A stretch of 6,176 nucleotides of DNA from assembly GCA_025358195.1 (NCBI GenBank), contig JANYKP010000188.1, positions 1 through 6,176 on the forward strand, written 5' to 3'. The position numbers and the translations under genes are program-made. Below, piece by piece: positions 1 through 6,173 of the stretch. The stretch is from Cyclobacteriaceae bacterium. GTDB taxonomy: Bacteria; Bacteroidota; Bacteroidia; Cytophagales; Cyclobacteriaceae. Under the pieces are notes generated by a model. It was not told the origin of the DNA, did not search any database, and saw only the letters and a list, made by a program, of their open reading frames with translations. Position 1 is the stretch's first letter, and every line of letters starts with the position of its first letter.

Positions 1-279
1 TTTTGGTCTGTAAAAATAATCAGATGCGCGGGGTTCGCTTGAACGGTCGACTATATGCGCAGGTGAATCATTGTATATCAGCGGAATAATTTCAGGAGTA
101 GCAAATCGGGCTAACCCAACAATAAGAATCCGCTGTGTTACCTTGCTGTCAACATTGACATACGAATCATAATTATCGAAAAAAGTATTGTCATAGTCCA
201 AGACGTCTATCTCCACTGTCGCGACAGAGAAGAAAAACCCTAGAAGACCTGTGATAACTATTTTCGAAGTTTTTGACAT
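1..279 (-). CDS. N-terminal part of an unrecognised, probably exported protein (runs off the left edge)
   Basis: An open frame of 93 codons runs from an ATG at 277-279 to base 1 with no stop, so the 3' end lies outside the window. The protein begins MSKTSKIVITGLLGFFFSVA. That is a short basic start (two Lys) followed by a hydrophobic run at about residues 7-20, which looks like a signal peptide or a single N-terminal membrane anchor. What follows is polar and rich in Asp, Tyr and Asn (IDVLDYDNTFFDNYDSY at about 24-40), then a more hydrophobic piece (RILIVGLARF). I do not recognise a family and assign no function. The ATG lies 82 bases after the stop of the broken PAS-GAF kinase, on the same strand, so read-through transcription is possible. 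The frame is also open upstream of this ATG, but there it overlaps the kinase C-terminus in another frame. The ATG followed by a signal-like segment is the best start. Coding status is likely; function unknown. Confidence 0.6.
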   Translation of the reverse strand, partial: MSKTSKIVITGLLGFFFSVATVEIDVLDYDNTFFDNYDSYVNVDSKVTQRILIVGLARFATPEIIPLIYNDSPAHIVDRSSEPRASDYFYRPK

Positions 280-291
280 CGCCAAACCGTG

Positions 292-321
292 TAAAGTTAA
301 TCGAACCAGGGGAAAGGACAA
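292..321 (-). promoter_or_regulatory. Candidate Bacteroidota-type promoter upstream of the exported protein
   Basis: On the minus strand a TTG (complement of 319-321) is followed after exactly 19 bases by TAACTTTA (complement of 292-299). The Bacteroidota sigma-70 consensus is TTTG, 19-21 bases, TAnnTTTG. This site matches except for the last base of the -7 element and the first T of the -33 element. It sits very close to the ATG at 279, which would leave a leader of only a few bases. Such a short motif can easily arise by chance. Confidence 0.22.
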
Positions 322-361
322 TACTCGATAAGGGAGTTTTCGTTTGCCTGCAACGATACGG

Positions 362-2242
362 TTAGGCCGGAATATAAATATCAAACGTTGCGCCCTTATC
401 TATTTCCCCGGTAGCCGTAATGAAGCCGCTGTGGTTCTCCACGATTTTTTTGACGATGGCAAGACCAATTCCTGTTCCCTTAAATTCGTCCTTGCCATGA
501 AGTCGCTGGAATACTTTGAATATCTGATCTTTATATTGAGGTTCGAAGCCAATCCCGTTGTCGCTAACTGAAATGTGACAATATTCTTTTTCTGGTGATA
601 GCTGATCGTTATTTAATGTGCTGCCACGTGAGATGGTACTCTTTATAGTAATGTGAAGCGGCTTTTCAGGTTTCGAGAATTTGAGCGAATTGCCCGATCA
701 GATTATACAGAAGCTGCCGAAACTGAAAGGCAATGATGTTAACTTTGCACATTCCGTTCGCTTCTATGGTGGCGTGCTTTTCCTGAATGGTTTCTTTGAA
801 TTCGTTTTTTACTTCCTCTACAATAAGGCTGAGGTCTATGGTTTCAAATTTTCTTTCAGCCGTGTTGATATGCGAAAAGGTGAGCAAATCCTGGATGAGT
901 TGCCGCATTCTTTCCGCCGCATTCTGAATTCTCTGGAAATAGTCTTTTCCATTATCCGATAAAACCGCAAATTCCTTTTCGAGGATGCGCCCTGTGAACG
1001 TCTGTATTTTGCGCATGGTTCCTGCAAATCATGGCTTGCAACGAACGAGAAGGACTCAAGTTCTTTATTGGTTTTTATAAGTTCTTCGTTCTTTTCCTTG
1101 AGCGTTTTATTGTTTTGAACAAGTTGTTCTCCATTTTTTATCCTTTCAAGTTCAATTTCAGTCCGCCGGGCCACTATTTTTAAAATGGACGATACCGTTT
1201 CCGCATCCTCAATTTCTTTCTCATGCATCACCGCGATTAACCCCACAGCATTTCCTTCCTCATCATACAAGGGATATCCTAAATAACCTTCTACTTTAAA
1301 TTGGTCAATGGTTTTATTTTTTGGAAAAAGCTGACGGCATTGTTTTGGAAATGAATAAAGCATCCCGCGAACCACCTGTTCACACGGACCATCAGGTAAC
1401 GGGTACGTGATGTTTTCGGTTAGCTTGCCAAAGGCCGTGATAGCAATGGTTTGAATAGTAAATTCACCCGCGTCATTTCGCACAAGTTTGCCGACAAATG
1501 CATAATCCAGGCGGGTGGTGTCTGCGATGAACTGAACGAGTGAATCGAAAAATTCATTATGAAGCCTGTACGCAGAAAATTTTTCAGAAAATTCGGAAAG
1601 AAACCGTTTGTTATATTTACTAAGGGCAATCTCCTGGTTTTTTTGCTGAAGTGATTCGTTCATGGCACTCAGTTCAAGGGTGCGTTGTTGTACTTTTTCT
1701 TCCAGTTCCTTTTCCCGCACGTACTGGTGTTCCAGATTTTTGTTTTTGGCAAGCACCTGGTCGGTCACCTCAGTGACTACCAGAATTATCCCGGTAACGG
1801 TGTGGTCTTGCTCCCGTAGAGGGTGATAAACAAAATTGTAAAAGCCCGGTTGCCTTTTCTGATCCCTGATTGACGTTAATTCCAGTTCAAAACCACCGGC
1901 ATTTCCACCCTGGAACACCGAATCAAAAAGCTCCTTCAATCCCTTCGTTTTCAGTTCTGGCAATGATTCAAAGATGGATTTGCTTGTAAAGTCTACCCTT
2001 TTATCAATCAATTGCTGGAAGGCCTCGTTGGCCAACGTGACGGTATGGTTCTGACCCTTTAGGTTGCAAATGGCCACGGGGGCCAGCATGAAAATTGTGA
2101 ACGCTTCTGTTTCCTTATCTTGAATTGGAGCATGGGTCTGGTCAAAATTGCGAACGTGCTCCTCCACCTCTCCGTTACCTGGAAATGTCGAAATTATTTT
2201 TGGGGTGAGTTTGTGTATCAAATTCGGAATGAATCTCTCCAA
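362..2242 (-). pseudogene. PAS-GAF sensor histidine kinase, broken by two opposite 1-bp indels
   Basis: If both indels are corrected this is a kinase of about 626 residues. PAS lies at about 48-165 (LAPVAICNLKG, ANEAF, then FNFVYHPLRE-like YNFVYHPLRE and VVTEVTDQV), a coiled linker at 166-212, and GAF at about 213-370 (YPLPDGPCEQVV, VEGYLGYPLYDEEGN, GLIAVMHEKE). A helix with one LIKTNKEL unit leads to the DHp with His404 in SHDLQEP. The ATP-binding part has N518, DNGIGF at 561-566 and GTGIGLA at 589-595. No membrane segment is seen, so it would be cytoplasmic. Lesion 1 is one base missing between 1015 and 1016, just after HDLQEP. The uncorrected frame then adds 59 unrelated residues and stops at 836. 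Lesion 2 is one extra C in 693-695 (GCCC against GCC in the intact paralogue), which restores the original frame. The start is uncertain: TTG at 2240-2242 follows an in-frame TAA (2246-2248), and an in-frame ATG lies upstream at 2285-2287. A sequencing error is the alternative explanation. Confidence 0.85.
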
Positions 2243-2443
2243 TGGTTAGGTATGACGGGAAGTTTTCAAGCGACTGATGATATCCATAATGTTATGTGTA
2301 ATTCACAATAATGGTGCCATTGGATTACGCAGTGAATTGACTGCTTATGTGGAGAAATGGCTACGGTTTGGATAGGATGATACGGGGAGAAGCACGTACG
2401 ATTTCGAGAGAAGAAATTGAGAAACGTGTCTTGGGACTGCCTG
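2243..2443. other. Intergenic stretch between two kinase genes
   Basis: This 201-base stretch separates the stop of the repeat kinase from the TTG start of the PAS-GAF kinase. On the minus strand it contains an ATG at 2285-2287 in the frame of the downstream kinase, followed after 13 codons by TAA at 2246-2248. It may therefore hold a lost N-terminus. On the plus strand there is a short open piece (ATG at 2289, stop at 2373-2375) ending in TAYVEKWLRFG. A second frame then reads DRMIRGEARTISREEIEKRV. Together these vaguely resemble a frameshifted protein fragment, but they are too short to call. No terminator hairpin with a T-run was found on either strand. Confidence 0.5.
2292..2311. repeat. 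Imperfect inverted repeat upstream of the PAS-GAF kinase
   Basis: TTATGTG (2292-2298) and CACAATAA (2304-2311) are inverted around TAATT, with one bulged A in the right arm. The core is TGTG-N5-CACA. It lies just upstream of the possible ATG at 2285-2287, where an operator for a dimeric regulator could sit. The spacing does not match the CRP-type TGTGA-N6-TCACA site. A chance match is quite possible. Confidence 0.2.
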
Positions 2444-4453
2444 TTAAGAAACAGGAATGTAAATATCGAACGTTGCACCCTTGCCTAATTCGCCAGAAGC
2501 AGTGATGATGCCGTTGTGGTTTTCAACGATTTTCTTAACAATGGCAAGTCCGATTCCAGTTCCAGGGTACTCGTCCCTGCCATGAAGACGTTGGAATACT
2601 TCAAATATTTGATCCCGGTATTGCGGATCGAAGCCAATACCATTATCCGCAACGGAGATGTGACAATATTCTTTTTCGGGTGATAGTTGTTCGTTATTTA
2701 ACGCACGGCCGGTGGAGGTTTTACTCTGTATTTTTATGAGCAGTGGTTTCCCAGGATCGGAAAATTTGAGTGAATTGCCGATCAGGTTTTGAATGAGTTG
2801 ACGGAACTGAAAGGGAATGATATGGGCATCACACATCTTATTAACTTCGATGGTGGCGCGTTTTTCCTGCATCGTATCTTTGAATTCGTTTTTCACTTCT
2901 TCTACGATCAGGTTGAGGTCCGTGTTTTCAAATTTTCTCTGAGCCGTGTTGAGATGCGAGAAGGCCAGCAGATCAGAGATAAGTTGTTGCATTCTCTTTG
3001 CGGAATTTACTATTCTCTGAAAATAATGTCGGCCGGTATCGCTTAGAGTTTGGTCTTCTAACTCCAGTATGCGCCCGGAAAAGCTTTGTATTTTCCGCAA
3101 CGGTTCCTGTAAATCGTGACTTGACACATAGGTGAACGCCAGAAGCTCCTTGTTAGCAATGACTAGTTCTGCAGCACGTTTTTCTTTCTCTTCGTTTTGA
3201 AAGGCAAGTTCTTTGTTAGCAATGATTAACTCCGCAGCGCGTTTTTCTTTTTCCTCGTTTTGAAAGGCAAGTTCCCGGTTGGCAATGACTAATTCCGCAG
3301 CGCGTTTTTCTTTCTCTTCGTTTTGAAAGGCAAGCTCCTTGTTGGCAATAATTAACTCTGCTGCCCGTTTTTCTTTCTCTTTATTTTGAAAGGCAAGTTC
3401 TTTGTTAGCAATGACTAACTCCGAAGCCCGCTTTTCCTTGGCTTCATTTTCGAAGGCCAGCTTCTTGTTGGCCATGAAGATCTCGGTCGCCCTCTTTTCT
3501 TTTTCTTCACTTTGAAAGGCAAGTTCCTGGTTGGCAATAATCAGCTCGGTCGCCCTCTTTTCTTTCTCTTCGTGTTCAAAGGCAAGCGCTTGATTGGCGA
3601 AGATTAATTCAGCCGCCTGTTTTTCCTTTTCTTCGTTCTGAAAAGCCAGGGTTTTGTTTAATTGAAGCAATTCGGCTGCCCGCTTTTCTTTCTCTTCGTA
3701 TTGAAATACCAGTTCTTTGTTGGTGAGGACTAATTCCGCTGCCCGTTTTTCCTTCTCTTCGTTTTGAAAAGCCAGTTCTTTGTTCGCAATGATTAACGCT
3801 GCAGCCCGTTTTTCTTTTTCTTTGCTTTGAAAGGCCAGTTCTATGTTGGCAATGATCAATTCAGCCGCCCTCTTTTCTTTCTCTTCGTCTTGAAATACCA
3901 GTTCTTTGTTGGCAAGGACTAACTCCGCTGCCCGTTTTTCCTTCTCTTCGTTTTGAAAAGCCAGTTCTTTGTTCGCAATGATTAACGCTGCAGCCCGTTT
4001 TTCTTTTTCTTTGCTTTGAAAGGCCAGTTCTATGTTCGCAATGATCAATTCAGCCGCCCGCTTTTCTTTCTCTTCGTTTTGAAAAGAACGTTCTATGTTC
4101 GCAATTAATAAATCGGCAGATCGCCTTCCTCTTTCTTTGTTTTGAAACGTAAGTTCTATGTTCGCCAGAGCTAACTCCGCTGCCCGCTTTTCTTTCTCTT
4201 CGTTTTGAAAGGCAAGTTCCAGGTTGGCAAGGACTAACTCCGCTGCTCGTTTCTTCTTCTCTTCGTTTTGAAAGGCGCGCTCTGCGTTTGCAGTGACTAA
4301 CTCCGCCGCACGGTCTTTTTTATCTTTCCGTTGAACAACAAGTTCTTTGATGGCAACCGTTAACGCCGCCGCTTGTTTTTCATTCGCCTTTATTTGAAGA
4401 ACGAGTTTTTTATTCGCAATAATTAACTTATCCAACTCGCTTCCTTTACCCAT
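2444..4453 (-). CDS. Cytoplasmic histidine kinase with a giant 21-residue-repeat helical N-terminus
   Basis: This intact 669-residue protein starts at ATG 4451-4453 and stops with TAA. Residues 8-27 are a diverged first repeat. Residues 28-426 are nineteen complete 21-residue units, and 427-440 begin a twentieth that merges into the DHp helix. The DHp (about 440-515) carries the phosphoacceptor His446 in SSHDLQEPLRKIQ. The ATP-binding domain has N556 and N560 in NLIGNSLKFS, DNGIGF at 603-608, the F box IFEVFQRL at 616-623 and GTGIGLA at 631-637, so all catalytic boxes are present. It should autophosphorylate and pass phosphate to a response regulator, but none is encoded in the window. There is no signal peptide, membrane segment, PAS, GAF or HAMP, so the signal input is unknown. 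The long charged helix may be a rod-like dimerisation or scaffold element; that is inference. It lies between two broken paralogues on the same strand. The upstream gap is 347 bases, so it probably has its own promoter, but no good -33/-7 pair was found. No clear Shine-Dalgarno precedes the ATG. Confidence 0.93.
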   Translation of the reverse strand: MGKGSELDKLIIANKKLVLQIKANEKQAAALTVAIKELVVQRKDKKDRAAELVTANAERAFQNEEKKKRAAELVLANLELAFQNEEKEKRAAELALANIELTFQNKERGRRSADLLIANIERSFQNEEKEKRAAELIIANIELAFQSKEKEKRAAALIIANKELAFQNEEKEKRAAELVLANKELVFQDEEKEKRAAELIIANIELAFQSKEKEKRAAALIIANKELAFQNEEKEKRAAELVLTNKELVFQYEEKEKRAAELLQLNKTLAFQNEEKEKQAAELIFANQALAFEHEEKEKRATELIIANQELAFQSEEKEKRATEIFMANKKLAFENEAKEKRASELVIANKELAFQNKEKEKRAAELIIANKELAFQNEEKEKRAAELVIANRELAFQNEEKEKRAAELIIANKELAFQNEEKEKRAAELVIANKELLAFTYVSSHDLQEPLRKIQSFSGRILELEDQTLSDTGRHYFQRIVNSAKRMQQLISDLLAFSHLNTAQRKFENTDLNLIVEEVKNEFKDTMQEKRATIEVNKMCDAHIIPFQFRQLIQNLIGNSLKFSDPGKPLLIKIQSKTSTGRALNNEQLSPEKEYCHISVADNGIGFDPQYRDQIFEVFQRLHGRDEYPGTGIGLAIVKKIVENHNGIITASGELGKGATFDIYIPVS
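3176..4372 (-). repeat. Array of nineteen complete 63-bp (21-residue) coding repeats
   Basis: Nineteen in-frame 63-bp units lie head to tail with no spacers. The unit consensus is AAEL at positions 1-4, IIANKEL at 5-11 and AFQNEEKEKR at 12-21. Asn8, Phe13 and Gln14 are nearly invariant. Twenty-one residues equal exactly three heptads, so the register is kept across every unit. Diverged partial units extend the array at both ends. The units nearest the N-terminus are the most diverged (for example ALTVAIKELVVQRKDKKDR). The last four before the kinase core are almost identical and differ mainly by Val/Ile and Lys/Arg swaps. This gradient suggests that copying has been most recent near the kinase core. 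Confidence 0.95.
3680..4057 (-). repeat. Tandem duplication of a three-unit block (2 x 189 bp) inside the array
   Basis: Bases 3869-4057 (units 6-8) and 3680-3868 (units 9-11) are near-exact copies. By eye I count six mismatches in 189 positions, including one uninterrupted identical run of more than 100 bases. At the protein level units 6 and 9 are identical, units 7 and 10 are identical, and units 8 and 11 differ at two residues (Ala/Thr and Asp/Tyr). This is much closer than the similarity among other units, so it is a separate recent step of three units at once, as expected from unequal recombination or replication slippage. Confidence 0.9.
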
Positions 4454-4562
4454 AATACAAATGTTGAACTATTGGTGGATGAAATATAAGATTAGATTGA
4501 AAATGTGAGCATTCCAAGGATATCGTTTCAACACAGAGAAGATTTAAAAACGCCACCGGCCT

Positions 4563-4579
4563 GTCGTAACAGATACGAC
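4563..4579. repeat. Perfect 6-bp inverted repeat with 5-base loop
   Basis: GTCGTA (4563-4568) and TACGAC (4574-4579) are exact inverted copies around ACAGA. The repeat sits about 110 bases upstream of the ATG of the repeat kinase. On the minus strand a run of six T precedes the stem rather than follows it, so this is not an intrinsic terminator for the kinases. It could be an operator or a leader hairpin; the function is not known. Confidence 0.4.
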
Positions 4580-4675
4580 CAAAAAAGATTAACCACTTGG
4601 ATACTTTCACCAGATTCTTAGGATTGAATAGTTTCCAATTCAATCAACACAAGAATCATACCGTGTGATACCGAA

Positions 4676-4708
4676 TTGAATTGACAGTAGTGTAGAAGAA
4701 TGGCCCCG
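4676..4708. repeat. Dispersed intergenic motif, copy A (possible insertion-sequence end)
   Basis: This stretch has the blocks TTGAATT, GTAGTGTAGA, AAT and GGCCCCG in the same order and nearly the same spacing as 6140-6173. It lies downstream of the truncated kinase. The TGTAGA...GGCCCCG pattern resembles the terminal repeats of some IS21-family elements as I recall them, but no transposase gene is present here. At most this would be a remnant end. Confidence 0.4.
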
Positions 4709-4737
4709 CTCCAAATCCTGGATATGGGGAGTTGGAG
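4709..4737. repeat. Imperfect hairpin downstream of the truncated kinase
   Basis: CTCCAA (4709-4714) pairs with TTGGAG (4732-4737). After one A/G mismatch, TCCT (4716-4719) pairs with GGGA (4727-4730, one G-U pair), leaving a 7-base loop. It begins directly after the GGCCCCG of the dispersed motif and lies about 65 bases beyond the stop of the kinase at 4801. There is no T-run on the minus-strand side, so an intrinsic terminator is not supported. Confidence 0.3.
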
Positions 4738-4800
4738 ACACAATTATCCCGTAATTCATTCCATCAGCTCCCACCCGGAAGGCCAACGGTAAGTACTCTT

Positions 4801-5877
4801 TTAAGAAACAGGAAGGTACATATCAAACGTGGCACCCTTGTTTAATCTGCCGGAGGCGGTGATAATGCCACCGTGATGGTCAACAATTTTTTTGACAATG
4901 GCAAGTCCAATTCCCGTTCCCTGATATTCCTCCTTGCTATGAAGACGTTCGAATACTTCGAATATCTGATGCTTGTATTGCGGATCAAAGCCGATGCCGT
5001 TGTCCGTAACAGAAATGTGACAATATTTTTTTTCAGGTGCCAATTGCTCGTTGTCTAATTTCTTACCCACTGAAATCTTACTCTTGATTATGATGCGTAA
5101 GGGTTTTTCAGGATGGGAAAATTTGAGCGAATTTCAAAGGAGGTTTTGGATGAGTTGCCGAAACTGAAAAGGGATCACCGTTGCTTTGCACATTTTAGTG
5201 ATGATGATGGTTCCATGTTTTTCCTGAATGGTTTCCTTGAATTCGTTTTTTACTTCTTCGACAATCAGGCCGAGGTCGGTATTTTCAAACTTTCTTTCGG
5301 CCGTGTTCAGACGCGAGAAGGCGAGTAAATCTTCAATGAGGTTTTGCATCCGCCTGGCGGCAATCAGCATTCGCTGGAACTGAAATTTACCGGCATCGCT
5401 AAGGTTTTGGTTTTCCTTTTCCAGTATGCGTCCGGCAAAGGTCTGAATCTTACGGAGCGGTTCCTGCAAATCATGACTGGCTACGTACGAGAATGACAGA
5501 AGCTCTTTGTTAGCAATGACTAACTCGGCTGCCCGTTTTTCCTTCTCTTCATTCTGAAAGACGAGCTCTTTGTTGGCAATGAATAACTCGGCTGCTCGTT
5601 TTTCCTTCTCTTCATTTTGAAAGACGAGCTCTTTGTTGGCAATGATCAACGATGCTGCCCGTTTTTCTTTCACTTCTTCCTGAAGGATGAGCTTTTTGTT
5701 AGCGGTGGTTAATGCTGCCGCTAATTTTTCTATTTCTTCATTTTGAATGGCAAGCGCCAGGTTGGCATTATTCAGTGCTGCTTTCAACCGTTCCAGTTCT
5801 GATTCAGTCTGTCTGCCAACTACCGTTAAAACAGTAGCTGTATTTTGAGTCGTTTCAACATTTTTCAGGCCCATCAT
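4801..5877 (-). pseudogene. Short repeat-linker histidine kinase interrupted by an in-frame TGA
   Basis: The frame starts at ATG 5875-5877 and is open for 247 codons to TGA at 5134-5136. It continues in the same frame for 110 more codons to TAA at 4801-4803, so a single stop splits an otherwise complete kinase. Residues 1-31 match the last strand and helix of the GAF domain in the PAS-GAF paralogue without gaps (VVGRQTESELERLK against IVARRTEIELERIK). Residues 32-115 are four 21-residue units, with a fifth leading into the DHp and His135 in SHDLQEPLRK. The TGA falls at residue 248, where the intact paralogue has the Gly of NLIG. Beyond it lie NSLKFS, DNGIGF (292-297) and GTGIGLA (320-326), all intact. 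As it stands the product would have DHp but no ATP-binding domain and could not autophosphorylate in cis. An in-frame stop at 5896-5898 rules out a longer N-terminus. The gene is probably a recent pseudogene; a sequencing error or stop read-through are alternatives. Confidence 0.85.
5533..5784 (-). repeat. Four-unit 63-bp coding repeat array in the truncated kinase
   Basis: Four 21-residue units occupy residues 32-115, followed by a partial fifth that joins the DHp helix. The first unit (KAALNNANLALAIQNEEIEKL broken as KAALNNANLAL and AIQNEEIEKL) is diverged. The last two carry the AFQNEEKEKR-type ending in the form VFQNEEKEKR and are almost identical in DNA. It is the same unit as in the neighbouring 19-unit array, at a much lower copy number. 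Confidence 0.9.
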
Positions 5878-5887
5878 GGTTAGTTTT

Positions 5888-5892
5888 TCCTC
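5888..5892 (-). promoter_or_regulatory. Possible ribosome binding site of the truncated kinase
   Basis: GAGGA on the minus strand is separated by 10 bases from the first of two adjacent ATG codons (13 from the second). This is slightly long for the first ATG and supports starting here. Bacteroidota often initiate without such a site, so the support is modest. Confidence 0.3.
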
Positions 5893-6025
5893 GTTTCAAC
5901 TTTTTCCTGAAAAAAAAATAATATAGAATTATTTATGCTTACTAAAATTATGTGTTCTATGTCTCTGGTTATTTATATAATGCTGCTGCGATTTTTCTGG
6001 TTTCATTTCAGTTTCGGACTGCTGT

Positions 6026-6041
6026 GTATCCAGCTGGATAC
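6026..6041. repeat. Perfect 16-bp palindrome
   Basis: GTATCCAGCTGGATAC reads the same on both strands and has no loop, which suits a dimeric DNA-binding protein better than an RNA hairpin. It lies about 150 bases upstream of the start of the truncated kinase, further than a typical operator. No second copy was noticed in the window. Confidence 0.4.
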
Positions 6042-6139
6042 GAAAAATACAGAGTCCAATTCTATAGGCATCGTGGCCCGAAGTTGTATGATGTTGATTT
6101 CGAGGCTCCTACACAAGAAGCATGCCATGGCATTCCTCG

Positions 6140-6173
6140 TTGAATTAGCGGGTAGTGTAGAGAATTGGCCCCG
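6140..6173. repeat. Dispersed intergenic motif, copy B (possible insertion-sequence end at the window edge)
   Basis: TTGAATT, GTAGTGTAGA, GAAT and GGCCCCG match copy A at 4676-4708 in order and spacing, with two or three small gaps. The sequence ends in GGCCCCGGCG within a few bases of the window end. If this is an insertion-sequence terminus, the element would continue to the right, outside the window. Confidence 0.4.

Larger units (their letters stand above)
4454..4800. other. 347-base intergenic region with small inverted repeats and no gene
   Basis: I find no convincing coding frame on either strand. The stretch holds a 6-bp hairpin (4563-4579), a larger imperfect hairpin (4709-4737) and a 33-base motif repeated near the right edge of the window (4676-4708). 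A loose inverted pair is also present: caattcaatc at 4635-4644 and aattgaattg at 4674-4683. It must contain the promoter of the repeat kinase and the 3' end of the upstream kinase transcript, but no T-run follows any hairpin on the minus strand. Confidence 0.6.

Noticed and set aside
344..571. Plus-strand open frames opposite the kinase genes (for example 344-571, 681-962, 2789-3046, 4873-5058, 5113-5328)
   Set aside because: They mirror conserved kinase coding sequence on the minus strand, recur at the same place in each paralogue for that reason, and show no domain of their own.
693..1016. Programmed ribosomal frameshifting joining the pieces of the PAS-GAF kinase
   Set aside because: It would need a -1 and then a +1 event in one gene. 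Neither site has a classic slippery heptamer or an evident downstream structure. A -1 shift at CCATG would give an acceptable QEPMRKIQ, but simple indels explain both breaks more easily.
3176..4372. CRISPR array or satellite DNA
   Set aside because: The 63-bp units abut without spacers, are imperfect, keep one reading frame throughout and encode a regular helical protein repeat fused to a kinase.
4446..4643. Short minus-strand frames in the intergenic regions (4446-4643 and 2266-2478)
   Set aside because: The composition does not look like protein, there is no ribosome binding site or recognisable motif, and they overlap the start or end of real kinase genes.
4709..4737. Intrinsic terminator after the truncated kinase
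   Set aside because: The hairpin can form, but on the minus strand it is followed by GC-rich sequence and not a T-run.
5134..5136. TGA read as glycine, as in the altered code of Gracilibacteria/Absconditabacteria
   Set aside because: The TGA does sit where the intact paralogue has Gly. However, no in-frame TGA occurs in the 669 codons of the intact kinase, whose glycines use ordinary GGN codons, and the gene types point to Bacteroidota.
4801..5877. A deliberately split kinase made of a separate DHp protein and a separate ATP-binding protein restarted at GTG 5068-5070
   Set aside because: The GTG lies 64 bases beyond the stop, has no visible ribosome binding site, and would skip the N box. 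A nonsense mutation is simpler.
5952..6143. 63-codon plus-strand frame at the right edge
   Set aside because: No recognisable domain and no clear initiation signals. It overlaps two palindromes and approaches the dispersed motif, which suggests non-coding or remnant DNA.
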